Shown here piece by piece: positions 44,556 through 53,900 of a stretch of 64,000 nt of DNA. Position numbers and translations under genes: made by a program. Each line of letters starts with the position of its first letter. The stretch's first letter is position 1. The notes below the pieces were generated by a model that saw only the letters and a list, made by a program, of their open reading frames with translations, had not been told where the DNA came from and ran no database searches. The DNA comes from Nematostella vectensis (lineage: Eukaryota; Cnidaria; Anthozoa; Actiniaria; Edwardsiidae). Location of the stretch: the NCBI RefSeq assembly GCF_932526225.1, contig NC_064040.1, positions 3,162,181 through 3,226,180 on the forward strand, given 5' to 3'.

Positions 44556-45943
44556 TTACATAATAACGTTCATCCTACCACTAACCCCCTCTAATTGCAT
44601 AAACCTATCTGACAGTACCACGGCGTAGACATAGTATGGAACGTCTGCGTCACCCGCCGCATTCTGGAGGCTCCCTCCGAGGTTGAACTGTACCTCGATA
44701 TCTGCCACACTGTTTTGGATATGCACACTGTGTTTAGACACGTCAAAGTGGTAAATAGGATACAGAGACGACCAGTCCTCAGCGCTCAATTGTGATCCTG
44801 TATCGGTGTCTTGGTATTTATTCATAGCCTCCATAAACATCATATACGCTCTTGAGTAATTCCTGTTAGCGGCAATAAAATTCGTTACGACCTCTCGCTC
44901 CTGGTGTCTACCCTTACAGCTATTCTAGTTAGATTACAATTATCAAACAGCATGTTATTAACATCTTGGGGACTAGCCCCAGGGTGACGCTCAGATGACT
45001 GTAACGCGATGAAAACAGGTCTTGGTGATTGACTGCCCGCCAGAGATGTGATCCTCCATGTCGGGCTGGTCTCAGCGGCTTCAAACATTGTTCTGTACAC
45101 CCTAATCTGCTCGAAGTACGGATTCTTGATGTGCCCAGATATCAGCTAACCCTCTAATGCAGATTGGATCTCTAGAGATGGGACAACCTTAGGCATCCAT
45201 AAGGATAAGTGTGAGATATTAAATTTACCAGCAACTGCGGCAGCATCCTTCATGATATATCTACCTGGAGAATTTCGGGTTAGAAGCACCGTGTGTTTAA
45301 CACCACAGAAGACGATGTCTTTGCAGAACCCAAAAATCTGGCAGAGAGGTAGAAACATAGACACCTGCTTCACGCCCGTCGTTACCACCTGTCTGGCAGT
45401 GAACCCTAGATTAGCAGTCTGGTTCATATTATACCGACGGATAGCGTTGATAACGCTCGTCCTGATGGCGGCCTCTTTCGCATCATTAGCGGGTGCTGTC
45501 AACGTCTATTTTAAGCGTTGGTGTACCAGTATCTCTAAACCATAAGAAGTTTGAGCCGGTTGATCTACTGTAATCGTCTGAGAAAATAGCGAGCACCATA
45601 ATCAAAGCGCTCTCGGGTAGATAGTCGTTGATTTGCTCTACTGTTTGTTTGTTGATTTGATATTCAGCACTCTTAAACTCCACGCGTTGTTTACTAGGGA
45701 AACAGCATCAGTAGCAGCGTAGTCGGCGTTGGCGTTGGTTTGCAGCTTACCGCGAATCTCGATGAACGCCTTGTGGGGTAATAGGTAGACCTCTTCGTCT
45801 CGTGTTTACGATATCCTCTGACCGTCCTTATTCATATCGTTCGAGTCTCTCGGGAGGTACTCAATGTATTCAAGCTTCTGAATAGAATTGTCTATGGGGT
45901 TACCCGTGTTGAAATCGAAATATGGACTCTCGACTTGTGTCAT
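44556..45943 (-). pseudogene. Polinton major capsid protein (double jelly-roll type) remnant
   Basis: Reading from the ATG at 45941-45943, pieces in changing frames follow in the expected order: a start MTQVESPYFDFNTG, an in-frame TAA near 45810, IEIRGKLQTNANADYAATDA, LPESALIMVLAIF (to 45486), a piece with GVKQVSMFLPLCQIFGF and SLWMPKVVPSLEIQ (45146-45502), RPVFIALQSSERHPG (44885-45100), and YPIYHFDVSKHSVHIQN with VADIEVQFNLGG (44556-44843). The last pieces resemble the widely annotated 'F54H12.2-like' group, which are Polinton capsid proteins. At least one stop and several frameshifts break it. It spans about 460 codons, similar to the lower range for this family. Confidence 0.8.
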
Positions 45944-46012
45944 CGTATATATTATATGATTACATTAAACTACAACCGTTTCATGCCACTGCCGGCTATA
46001 ATATTCGACAAG

Positions 46013-47252
46013 ATGGCTCTCGAGCGGTTATTTAGGACTTCTCGCACTTTGGGAATAGCTTCCCGAACACCCGTTTTAACCCGTTTTAGTATCTCGTTTG
46101 ATAGACGCTGGCATTGAGATCGTACGGCTCCCAAGTGAGGGATTATGGGAGGTGTCCAAAGTCGATCAAATGACGTTTAAACAAGGTCTAAAAGGCGACC
46201 CTGGTAGAGACGGGAAGGATGGTAAAGTCGGCCCGCAAGGACCACAAGGCTTGAGGGATGAGCCATTCGCATATGGAGACTTAACCCCCGAACAAATCAA
46301 CGCCCTCAGACCTGGACAAAGGTCATATATAACACACAACGCATTGTGTTTTCTAAACAACCAAAGCTTTTGGAGCTCAACAACAAGTAACCTGAAAATA
46401 ATTAGAGGAGTCTATATATCAGAAGGGCTGTACCCTAAACACCAAGGCTTCTACCTAGTAGACAATGTCCCAAATGGGGCACAAGAAACAATGGCCATCT
46501 CTCTACCTTTAGATAGCACTACCGGACTGACAGCATCTAAAGGCTACACCATTCGAATCGAGCGCTACTGCATAGACCCAAATGTGATGCTTACGATGGG
46601 TACCATCAACATCCAAACGGCTGGATGGGGCTTCCGTGGGGATAGCATTAGGAGAGGTGCCATAGATGGGAAGCCAGGTATCGAAGGCAAAACGGCGGCG
46701 AACTATCAAGTGAGTGAGTCAGTCGCTGACGATATAGGAAACAGTGTCCGTATAGCTTCATACAGGGCGAAGCACATACACCAAGCCCAAATATTACTCG
46801 GCAATGATAGTTGGGGAGAGGTAACTGGTTTTTACATCAGCCTAGGATTGAAGAACAGCCAAAACATAAACTGCGAACATAGCCCTATACTGCACGGAGA
46901 CCAGAGGTGTGTCCACCTACCCGAGGTTCTACTTCGCTTGGAAGCGGAGCGTTGGAGACGCCTCTTAACAATTCATTGGGCAGAACGTTCTACCGTCTAG
47001 TAACCAAGTAGGCGCCTCTTGGGGTGTGATCATGCCGAAAAACCACCTACACACGAGCACCGGTGTAGTATTTGATAACCCTCAGACACTTTCAGCTGTG
47101 AGGTACACATGGGGTGCTAATGGACCGCCCTACACATTAACACCGAGACGGGTGCTAACCCAGCGCTTTTCACCAGCAACGTAATGTGTGAGGAGCTATC
47201 CGGTGATGTCGAATACATGTACGATAGCCATCGAGATTGTCTAACCATATAA
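46013..47252 (+). pseudogene. Fibre-type gene with collagen-like repeat, frameshifted
   Basis: A likely start is the ATG at 46013, 10 bases after TATAATATT, giving MALERLFRTSRTLG. A frameshift near 46110 moves to the long ORF (46098-47000, 300 residues). That ORF contains a collagen-like Gly-X-Y run (KGDPGRDGKDGKVGPQGPQG, about residues 33-52) followed by a globular beta-rich-looking domain of about 200 residues with WSSTTSNLKIIRG and GWGFRGDS. Its last 40 residues are probably out of frame. A further piece, SWGVIMPKNHLHTSTG to about 47145, then CEELSGDVEYMYDSH ending TAA at 47250-47252, continues in two other frames. The layout (short tail, collagen shaft, head) suggests a virion fibre or receptor-binding protein, by inference only. 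Confidence 0.6.
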
Positions 47253-47256
47253 TATA

Positions 47257-48045
47257 ATGGACGGCATGTACGAAGCGAGACCACATGAGAGATGTGGCCA
47301 AGTTTACCTAACCATCCCAACCGAGGAAGACAATGGTAAAAGCTTCAGACTACAACAGATCTGTTCTATTAAGAACTCTATTAGCGCGACCCTGGAACAC
47401 CACCAAAGAGTTAGGAAGAAATACGCGAAGTTTCGGTCGATTATAAATAAAATAGCTATCGGGTCGGGTTCCCTCTCAGTAGCCCTATCAGCTGGGGCAT
47501 TGGGGACTGGGTTGACTGGGGTTGGGATCCCTGTGCCTGTACCTTTAGGAGTTTTGTCAGGTGTTAGTGCTATTGTTTCAACAGTGACGGCATCAGTCGA
47601 GTAAGTACGCAGCTGCTTTGTCTCCTATTATCTTTGTTCTACAAAGGAGTTCTTTTGTCTCTATTCTTCTCGTTCTTTGTGTCGAGGTGCGGGTATTGTC
47701 CATTTGCCCAATCAAATTGCAGCTTGTGAGAGCTGCGTACTGACCCCATCAGTCTCAAAGAGACTATCGAAAAATGTACAGAAACACGCAGATATCGTGA
47801 TGCTAGCTAAATCTAAATTGAGCTCAATCGATGACCATATTAGCAAAGCACTGACCGACAACCAAATATCCTCAGACGAATTCAATCTCATTATCAAAGA
47901 GGCTGAAAAATATAATGAAATGAGAGAGTCGATACGGGAAAAGGTATATAAACGATCACCTCAGTTGAGAAAAAAAAGCGAGGACCATATCCGAGAACAG
48001 ATTATGGTAGAAATGAGAGACAAACTAAACAAAACTTTAGCATAA
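47257..48045 (+). pseudogene. Polinton protein with hydrophobic Gly-rich segment and helical C-terminus, split
   Basis: Part 1 (47257-47604) starts MDGMYEARPHERCGQVYL and contains a small-residue hydrophobic segment (SVALSAGALGTGLTGVGIP, about residues 73-91), probably membrane-interacting. Part 2 (to 48045) is charged and helical: SKNVQKHADIVMLAKSKLSS and IKEAEKYNEMRESIREKV. A pyrimidine-rich segment of about 130 bp separates them, starting GTAAGTACGCAGCT and ending AGCTGCGTAC, an inverted pair. It could be an intron (but the phases do not fit the obvious sites), a small insertion or a frameshift. Similar two-part proteins occur in metazoan Polintons. The function is unknown. Confidence 0.55.
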
Positions 48046-48107
48046 GGTTTTATTATGATAAGACCCCATATTGGAAGCATATACATATCTCTAGAGAAAG
48101 ATGGTGA

Positions 48108-48671
48108 TCACTTCGTCTTCCCACGTTTAGTTATAAACTCACTACCATGAATGTACGGCCATCCTAGATGATCAAAAACCTGCTTCCACAACTCCTCATA
48201 ATACCTCAGTGTCCTAGGACTGATATATTTTATGCATTGTCTCATACTCTGCTTCTCACCTTTCAATTGAAACAATTTATAGAGAATGAACTTCACCTAA
48301 ATATATCGCTTCCTAGCAAACAATTTACTCATAGCCGCCTCAACTAGTCTAAAACTTCTGAGCAGGTCGTGCTTACTCCCTTCTAAATCAAAAGCAAACA
48401 ACACGTTTTCTAAATGGTATTTCCGATGGTATATCGACTTCCTACGTATCCTATACATATCCTCGACGGCATAGTCGTATCCATGGTGAACACCACAATT
48501 TTTACACATATTAGCTCCATTGTCATTCACCATATCCTGCCTACCACAACATGCTCCGAACCTCACCGACTCTCCCTTAGTCACGTACTCCGCTATCCTT
48601 AGACTACAAAATGGACAGTCGCAATATCCCTCCTCTTCTAATGCCATATGAATCCCTGCATCACAACCCAT
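48108..48671 (-). pseudogene. VLTF3-like late transcription factor homologue with an in-frame stop
   Basis: One frame of 188 codons, interrupted by TAG at 48297-48299 after RKRYI. The first part has two cysteine pairs (CDCPFC and MCKNCG, about residues 17-22 and 65-70), a zinc ribbon. A RRKSIYHRKYHLENVLFAF segment resembles the conserved Tyr-Arg-His region of poxvirus/NCLDV late transcription factor 3. The second part has FILYKLFQL and LWKQVFDHLGWPYI, typical of the family's end. VLTF3 drives late gene transcription in large DNA viruses. If this copy was functional it would serve late genes of the element, which is inference. The stop makes it non-functional unless it is read through. Confidence 0.62.
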
Positions 48672-48838
48672 TCTATATACTAATACAAGAGATAATATTT
48701 TTCATGCGACGTCACGGCATAGCTGTAAACGTTACACATATATATGAAAATTATATGGCTAATAGTGTGTTTTGTTTTGTTGTTCCGTTTTGGTGCGTCG
48801 ATTTACGTGTCGTTTTCACATAAGCTATATATATATAT

Positions 48839-49386
48839 ATGTTCGAGTTACGTGAATTCATGGGGCCCGACGTGATAATGGCACTTAGTGATCGTGGTCA
48901 GAGGTATACGTTTGGGGAGGGTCTAGGTAGCGTCCTAGAGGTAGTATCGTTAGAAGGCCATTGGTGAAACGGGGGCTAAACTGGTTTAAACGCGCCCATA
49001 TATATATAAACCATACAGCCGATAAAATACGACCAGCAGCATTTGTGTTGGGAATAGAACTACAGACTGCAAGGGGTCTGATGTGGCGGAGGTGGGGACT
49101 CCTGACGGTTTCGATTTTTAGAGAGCGAGGGCCTTACACTAAAGTTGTGGGGTAATGGGGAGCCAGATAAATCATTGCGCGTCGCGATCGAAGCGTTGGA
49201 GCGATTAGAGAAGGAGGGTGTTGGATTAGAGAAGGAGGTGTGGATTGGAAGATTAGCGTCCTCAAGGGGGTACATGGGTCTGAGGTTTTCAAGGAGGTGA
49301 CTCGCGCTACAGCCTCATGGGAAGACGGGAAGAGCGATGACGACACCTTGAGCGACGATGAGGATGGTTATCGTATAGAGATATAG
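48839..49386 (+). pseudogene. Decayed Polinton ORF, function unknown
   Basis: ATG at 48839-48841, directly after an AT-repeat (TATATATATATAT), gives 42 residues (MFELREFMGPDVIMALSDRG to GHW) before TGA. Further pieces appear in other frames: an EALERLEKEGV/GLEKEVWIGRLASSRGY part at about 49166-49270 and an acidic tail EDGKSDDDTLSDDEDGYRIE ending at about 49385. An ORF with a helical middle and an acidic end has been broken by several indels. I do not recognise the family. Confidence 0.4.
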
Positions 49387-49435
49387 GAACCATAAACGCA
49401 TGCAGTAGTGATATAATAATATAACCCATGTGTAT

Positions 49436-50202
49436 ATGGACGTCGGAAGGTCCTGTTACGACACTGTGCAATTGTTGAAGGGCTACGCGGATGTGAGAGG
49501 TTATGTAGGGGCACAACCCAGCGATGATGTTATCAATGCGTTTAGCAAAAGGGGTGTTGAGTATCTAGAGGTGTGTTGACTCCTATGGGTGTGTTCTTCA
49601 ATAAATGCGATCGGGGTTGGCGAGGGGGATATGAGTGGTATAGGGATGAGATTGCTGATATCCTAGAGTGCGTAGATGGGGCAGACTGGGAGGCAGGTGT
49701 GCTAAGGGGGTTCGGTGAGATTGTCCGTGACGCCGAGGTTCTTGGTTTAGGAAGGGAGCAAATCAGTGTTTTGGTGAGGTATCCAACAAAGGTCGCTGGT
49801 AGCATGGGGATGAGACCAGAGGCGCTCGACGTTGATGGTCGCATTAGTGGGGCGATCGAGACTATCGCGTGTTGGGACGGGGCCAACTACGGGTACCTAT
49901 CTAGTAAGGGTCTTAGAAGTCCAATCGATATACTGTACTCATCTAACCACAAGCTTGGGGTAGAGAGGGAGCGCGCTTATAAGTCGCTAGACGCTCTCAA
50001 GGAAAAAGTCATCTCCAGAGAGGCATTTCTTAGGAGTGGGGATTGGCGCGACTGGGGGGACTGGGACAACGGACGGGAACAATTCGAGGAAGAGCTCTGT
50101 GAGGTTAGGACGGCATATTGGGTGGTAAAGTGGTATGTCGATATTATAGGTAAAGTCATATCAGAGCGTGCCATGTATGAGTCGTCTGTGGTAAAGGAGT
50201 AG
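49436..50202 (+). pseudogene. Unknown Polinton protein, about 255 codons, one frameshift
   Basis: The ATG at 49436 opens MDVGRSCYDTVQLLKGYADV and runs 47 residues to TGA at 49577-49579. The sequence continues in another frame from 49573 for about 209 residues, with GGYEWYRDEIADILECVDG and RGFGEIVRDAEVLGLG early, and a charged helical end with EKVISREAFLRSGDWRDWGD. No Walker, zinc or protease motif is visible. It is probably one gene with a one- or two-base indel near 49575. The long continuous ORF suggests recent decay. Function is unknown. Confidence 0.5.
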
Positions 50203-50292
50203 AGGCAGCGCATATGTTGTGGTATTATGGTGTATATGTGTACATAGGGGCACCCTCAAGGGGGACAAACAGATGCGTCACACGATGAGAAC
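50203..50292. other. Spacer before the right terminal repeat
   Basis: No ORF; contains GGGGCACCCTCAAGGGGG. The integrase gene often found near Polinton ends is not here. Confidence 0.4.
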
Positions 50293-50893
50293 CAACTAGG
50301 AAGTTACGAAATAAACAAGGTATCACTCAGCTGTTTCGACGATAAAAGGTACATATTAAAAGACGGAATCAAAAGCTTAGCCTACGGGCATTATAAGATG
50401 AGACAATGACCCCGATTACCCATTTGACATACGAATCCCTATTTGAAGCACATACTCAGCCGCGGCGAATCCCCTGATTCACTCTTAGGAATTAAAATAT
50501 TATTGCGTTGCCATGACTCTAAGCAAATCTAGAACACCTCACTTTGTCAGGGGGAAAGTCCCTAAATACAATAGACATGTTTATATTCGCCCGCGGGGGG
50601 GTTCCCCTTACTCGCTCCTAAGAATTAAAACTCCAAGAATGTCACGCAACAGCTGTAACCGTGTTATTACCATCAAATTATGAAATAATATAGTCCCCAT
50701 AAAATAAAAAATAACATATAGTCTCCATAAAAAATGTATAGTTTCCATAAAATGAATCCCATCGGCAGTTTCCACACAGTGGGTTAGTGGGTGGTCAAAC
50801 TCAGGAACTCAGCGGCGGGCAAGTGGTATAGTAGTTGGCTTGGTTCTAGCGCATTTAACCTAAATGCGCCAGAACCGCCAACTACTATACTAC
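50293..50893 (-). repeat. Polinton right terminal inverted repeat
   Basis: Inverted copy of 40969-41574. Its inner edge carries the last about 15 codons of the polymerase gene as a detached fragment (AAACAAGGTATCACTCAGC to GATAAAAGG). The ends differ by small indels, so the copies are not recently homogenised. Confidence 0.93.
50828..50889. other. Terminal hairpin in the right Polinton end
   Basis: TAGTTGGCTTGGTTCTAGCG and CGCCAGAACCGCCAACTA form the arms around a short TAACCT centre, the mirror of the structure at the left end. Confidence 0.85.
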
Positions 50894-50934
50894 TGCCGTA
50901 CCGTAACCAGTCATCTCAGATCGCATTCACAATC

Positions 50935-50940
50935 TTTATT
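50935..50940 (-). terminator. Likely poly(A) signal of the ASMT-like gene
   Basis: TTTATT on the + strand is AATAAA on the coding strand, 17 bases after the stop codon. The cleavage site would fall within a few bases of the Polinton end at 50893. Confidence 0.6.
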
Positions 50941-50957
50941 CACATTTACATCCATGT

Positions 50958-53900
50958 TTACGGTTTGATGGCCAAGATAGCATCGGTGAGTGCAGCATCA
51001 GTCGATCTAGTCTGTACGTCTACAAACCCATGTTTCTGCAACAGCTTTGTGTATTCTTGCGCGGTTCTCTCATGCGCGCCAGTATCGCAGAACATAAACA
51101 TAATCATGGATAGTATATTGCTCAACAAATGGCCGGTTTTGTCCTCAGGCATTAGCATCTCACCGAGAAGTATCCCTCCTCCTACAAGGTAAAAATATTT
51201 CTGATAAGCTAATCGCCCTCCTGATATACTGAATTATGAGAGCGCAGATATGTAATTGCATACAAAGAACACGCCCCAGGCAACCGCGGTACGACCGGTA
51301 TGCCTACCCAAGGAGCACAGCCTAGAAATTAAACCCGAAGAAAATCCCATCGTAATCAAGAAGAAAATCGGGGCTCGAAGCTGGATTTTTAAGCTTTAAT
51401 TGCCACTAGGATGCTTAACCGGCCTTGAACGGTCGTGCACTCAAAAAATATGTTTATGCACGCATAAAATAATAGGCTAATTTACCGGAAGGCAGAGCTT
51501 TGAAGACCTTTTCTAACAGCAAGTCCACCTTGTCGTCACCCCAATCATGGACGATGTTCCTCAAAGTGTATAGGTCTGCTTTAGGGAGCTCATCTGTGAA
51601 GAAGTCCCCGGATATGAGGGTAACGTTATCCTGGTTGGGGTACTCGTCAGCAGGAGGTTTGAAATGACTGGCTGATTCAATCACCTGGGGCAAGTCGAAC
51701 ACGGTCATCTTCATGTTTGGGTAAAGATTTGAAGCCTCGTACGCAAGCCGGCCTGTGGCACCTGATAGCAAATCAAGTAGACATTAGAGAACCAGCAAGC
51801 CGTCCTGTGGCACGTGATAGCAAATCAAGTAAACATTAGAGAACCAGCAAGCCGGCCTGTGGCACGTGATAGCAAATCAAGTAAACATTAGAGAACCAGC
51901 AAGCCGGCCTGTGGCACGTGATAGTAAATCAAGTAAACATTAGAGAACCAGCAAGCCGGCCTGTGGCACGTGATAGTAAATCAAGTAAACATTAGAGAAC
52001 CAGCAAGCCGTCCTGTGGCACGTGATAGTAAATCAAGTAAACATTAGAGAACCAGCAAGCCGTCCTGTGGCACGTGATAGTAAATCAAGTAAACATTAGA
52101 GAACCAGCAAGCCGTCCTGTGGCACGTGATAGCAAATCAAGTAAACATTAGAGAACCAGCAAGCCGTCCTGTGGCACGTGATAGCATATCAAGTAGACAT
52201 TAGAGAACCAGCAAGCCGGCCTGTGGCACGTGATAGCAAATCAAGTAGACATTAGAGAACCAGCAAGCCGTCCTGTGGCACGTGATAGTAAATCAAGTAA
52301 ACATTAGAGAACCAGCAAGCCGGCCTGTGGCACCTGTCTGTAGACACGGACAAGGGAACCAGGACCTTATAGGGCGAACGCATTCTCGATGGATGGGCAG
52401 ATTTTCTATTTTGTGAAATCGGCTTTAGTGTATATGACAGGTATGTGCCACCGAGAGGTGGCGATGATAAAGGTAATGATAGCGAGGATGATTATGATGA
52501 TAGCTATGTTGATGGCAATGGTTATTAAGACGGTGATGTAATGATGATGATATTATGGTGTCAATCTTTTGAGGCCCCCAACAACTTTGAGCTGTAATAA
52601 TTTTTAAACTAGATGATGACTTTTTCTAAAATTTATCTGGGAGCAGTTTGGTTTAAACAAAATTTTGATGTGTACCCTGGTAATCATAGTAACCAAGTTT
52701 CGAGACATAGGTTTAATGAAAATTAGGCAAAACGCTTTAAGTCGTTAAGATCAACTATTATTACAAAGTGCTAAACGTAAATCCATGTCATATAAACGTT
52801 TTATACCAAGTTTTGAAAAAATAATAAAAAATTACATCTCTATTTTTGTCAATTTCTGACCTCGAAATAGCAAAAAAAATCATTTCCACCTGAAATCATT
52901 AATGCAACTTGAAACGAAGATTAAATATTGTCAAAAAGCTCCAGATTTTGCCATCCAGTTTTTTTTTATTAAAAAAAAAAATTTCATTAAATCCAAGATG
53001 GCGGATGCTGATGTCACATAATTAGCTAAAAATCGCTGTTTTTTTAAGCTAAAATCCTTTTTATGTTCCTCTATTTTAAATAAAAAGTAGAAAACAATAT
53101 ATTTTTGGGAAAGATATTTAAATTATTCTTTAATTAAGAGCCCATTCGCAAACTTATGCTATATTAAAGGTACCATGCCAATCACTGACGTCACAGGTGT
53201 CATATATTGTTGTCATAGAAACAGTGTCACTAATAATATATGTATATGCAATATATAATATTGCCCGTTTCTGCTCACTTGAGTGACGTCATCGTGGCGT
53301 CACAAACACTTTTTTTTTAAGAATATTGGTCGCTTTTTGAATACGAACTTATGACTCCTTCTTTGATTTTGGATGTTCTATGCAAAGGTTTAAAAGGCCC
53401 TAAAAAGATAGCGCGGTCTGAATAGGGTTAAAGTCCATATAACCTTTCAGAGCTTCTTAGTTATTGCTGAAGAACGTTGTGTAATTACAACTTTTACCGT
53501 CATCTTTATATCTGTTATGATAGGTTATGTTAGAATGAATCCGTATTTTGCTAATTGTAGTAAACAAATAGACAAGTTAAGATATTCGCTCTAGCTGAAA
53601 GGGTTGTTCAAGGTTGAAAGTATTCTTGAAGCATTGTTAGTTTTTGTTGATTTAGCTGAATGGGAAGTTGTTCGTTTAATTATAGGAATTAGCGACATAA
53701 TGACATTTATCGGGTCGTACCATGTTTTGGGACTGATTTGCCTTCAACTTCCCGTTAAGTTGGTAAACTTACAAGTCTTCTGTTTATATAGTTTCCTTTA
53801 GATGTCGGACGTTGATTGTCGGTATCATTAGCACAACACGTAGGATCGCTGACACTCAAGTAGGAGGTGCTTAGCTCTGCAGTGTTGGCAATCTGATTAA

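Larger units (their letters stand above)
40969..50893. mobile_element. Polinton/Maverick (polintovirus-like) element, decayed, about 9.9 kb
   Basis: Inverted termini of about 600 bp bound a block of virus-like genes. Order: DNA polymerase (-), zinc ribbon (-), adenain-type protease (-), core-like protein (-), broken second core-like copy (-), major capsid remnant (-), collagen-like fibre-type gene (+), hydrophobic/helical protein (+), VLTF3-like factor (-), unknown ORFs (+). This set and the protein-primed type B polymerase define Polintons. No retroviral-type integrase and no FtsK/HerA-type packaging ATPase was found, and several genes carry stops or frameshifts, so this copy is non-autonomous. 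It lies between the 3' ends of KNTC1 and the ASMT-like gene. A 6-bp target duplication is not evident next to the ends I chose. Confidence 0.9.

Noticed and set aside
40960-50900. Target-site duplication of the Polinton
   Set aside because: Flanks TCATGT and ACTGCC (or nearby choices) do not match. A duplication may have been lost or the exact end may differ by a few bases.
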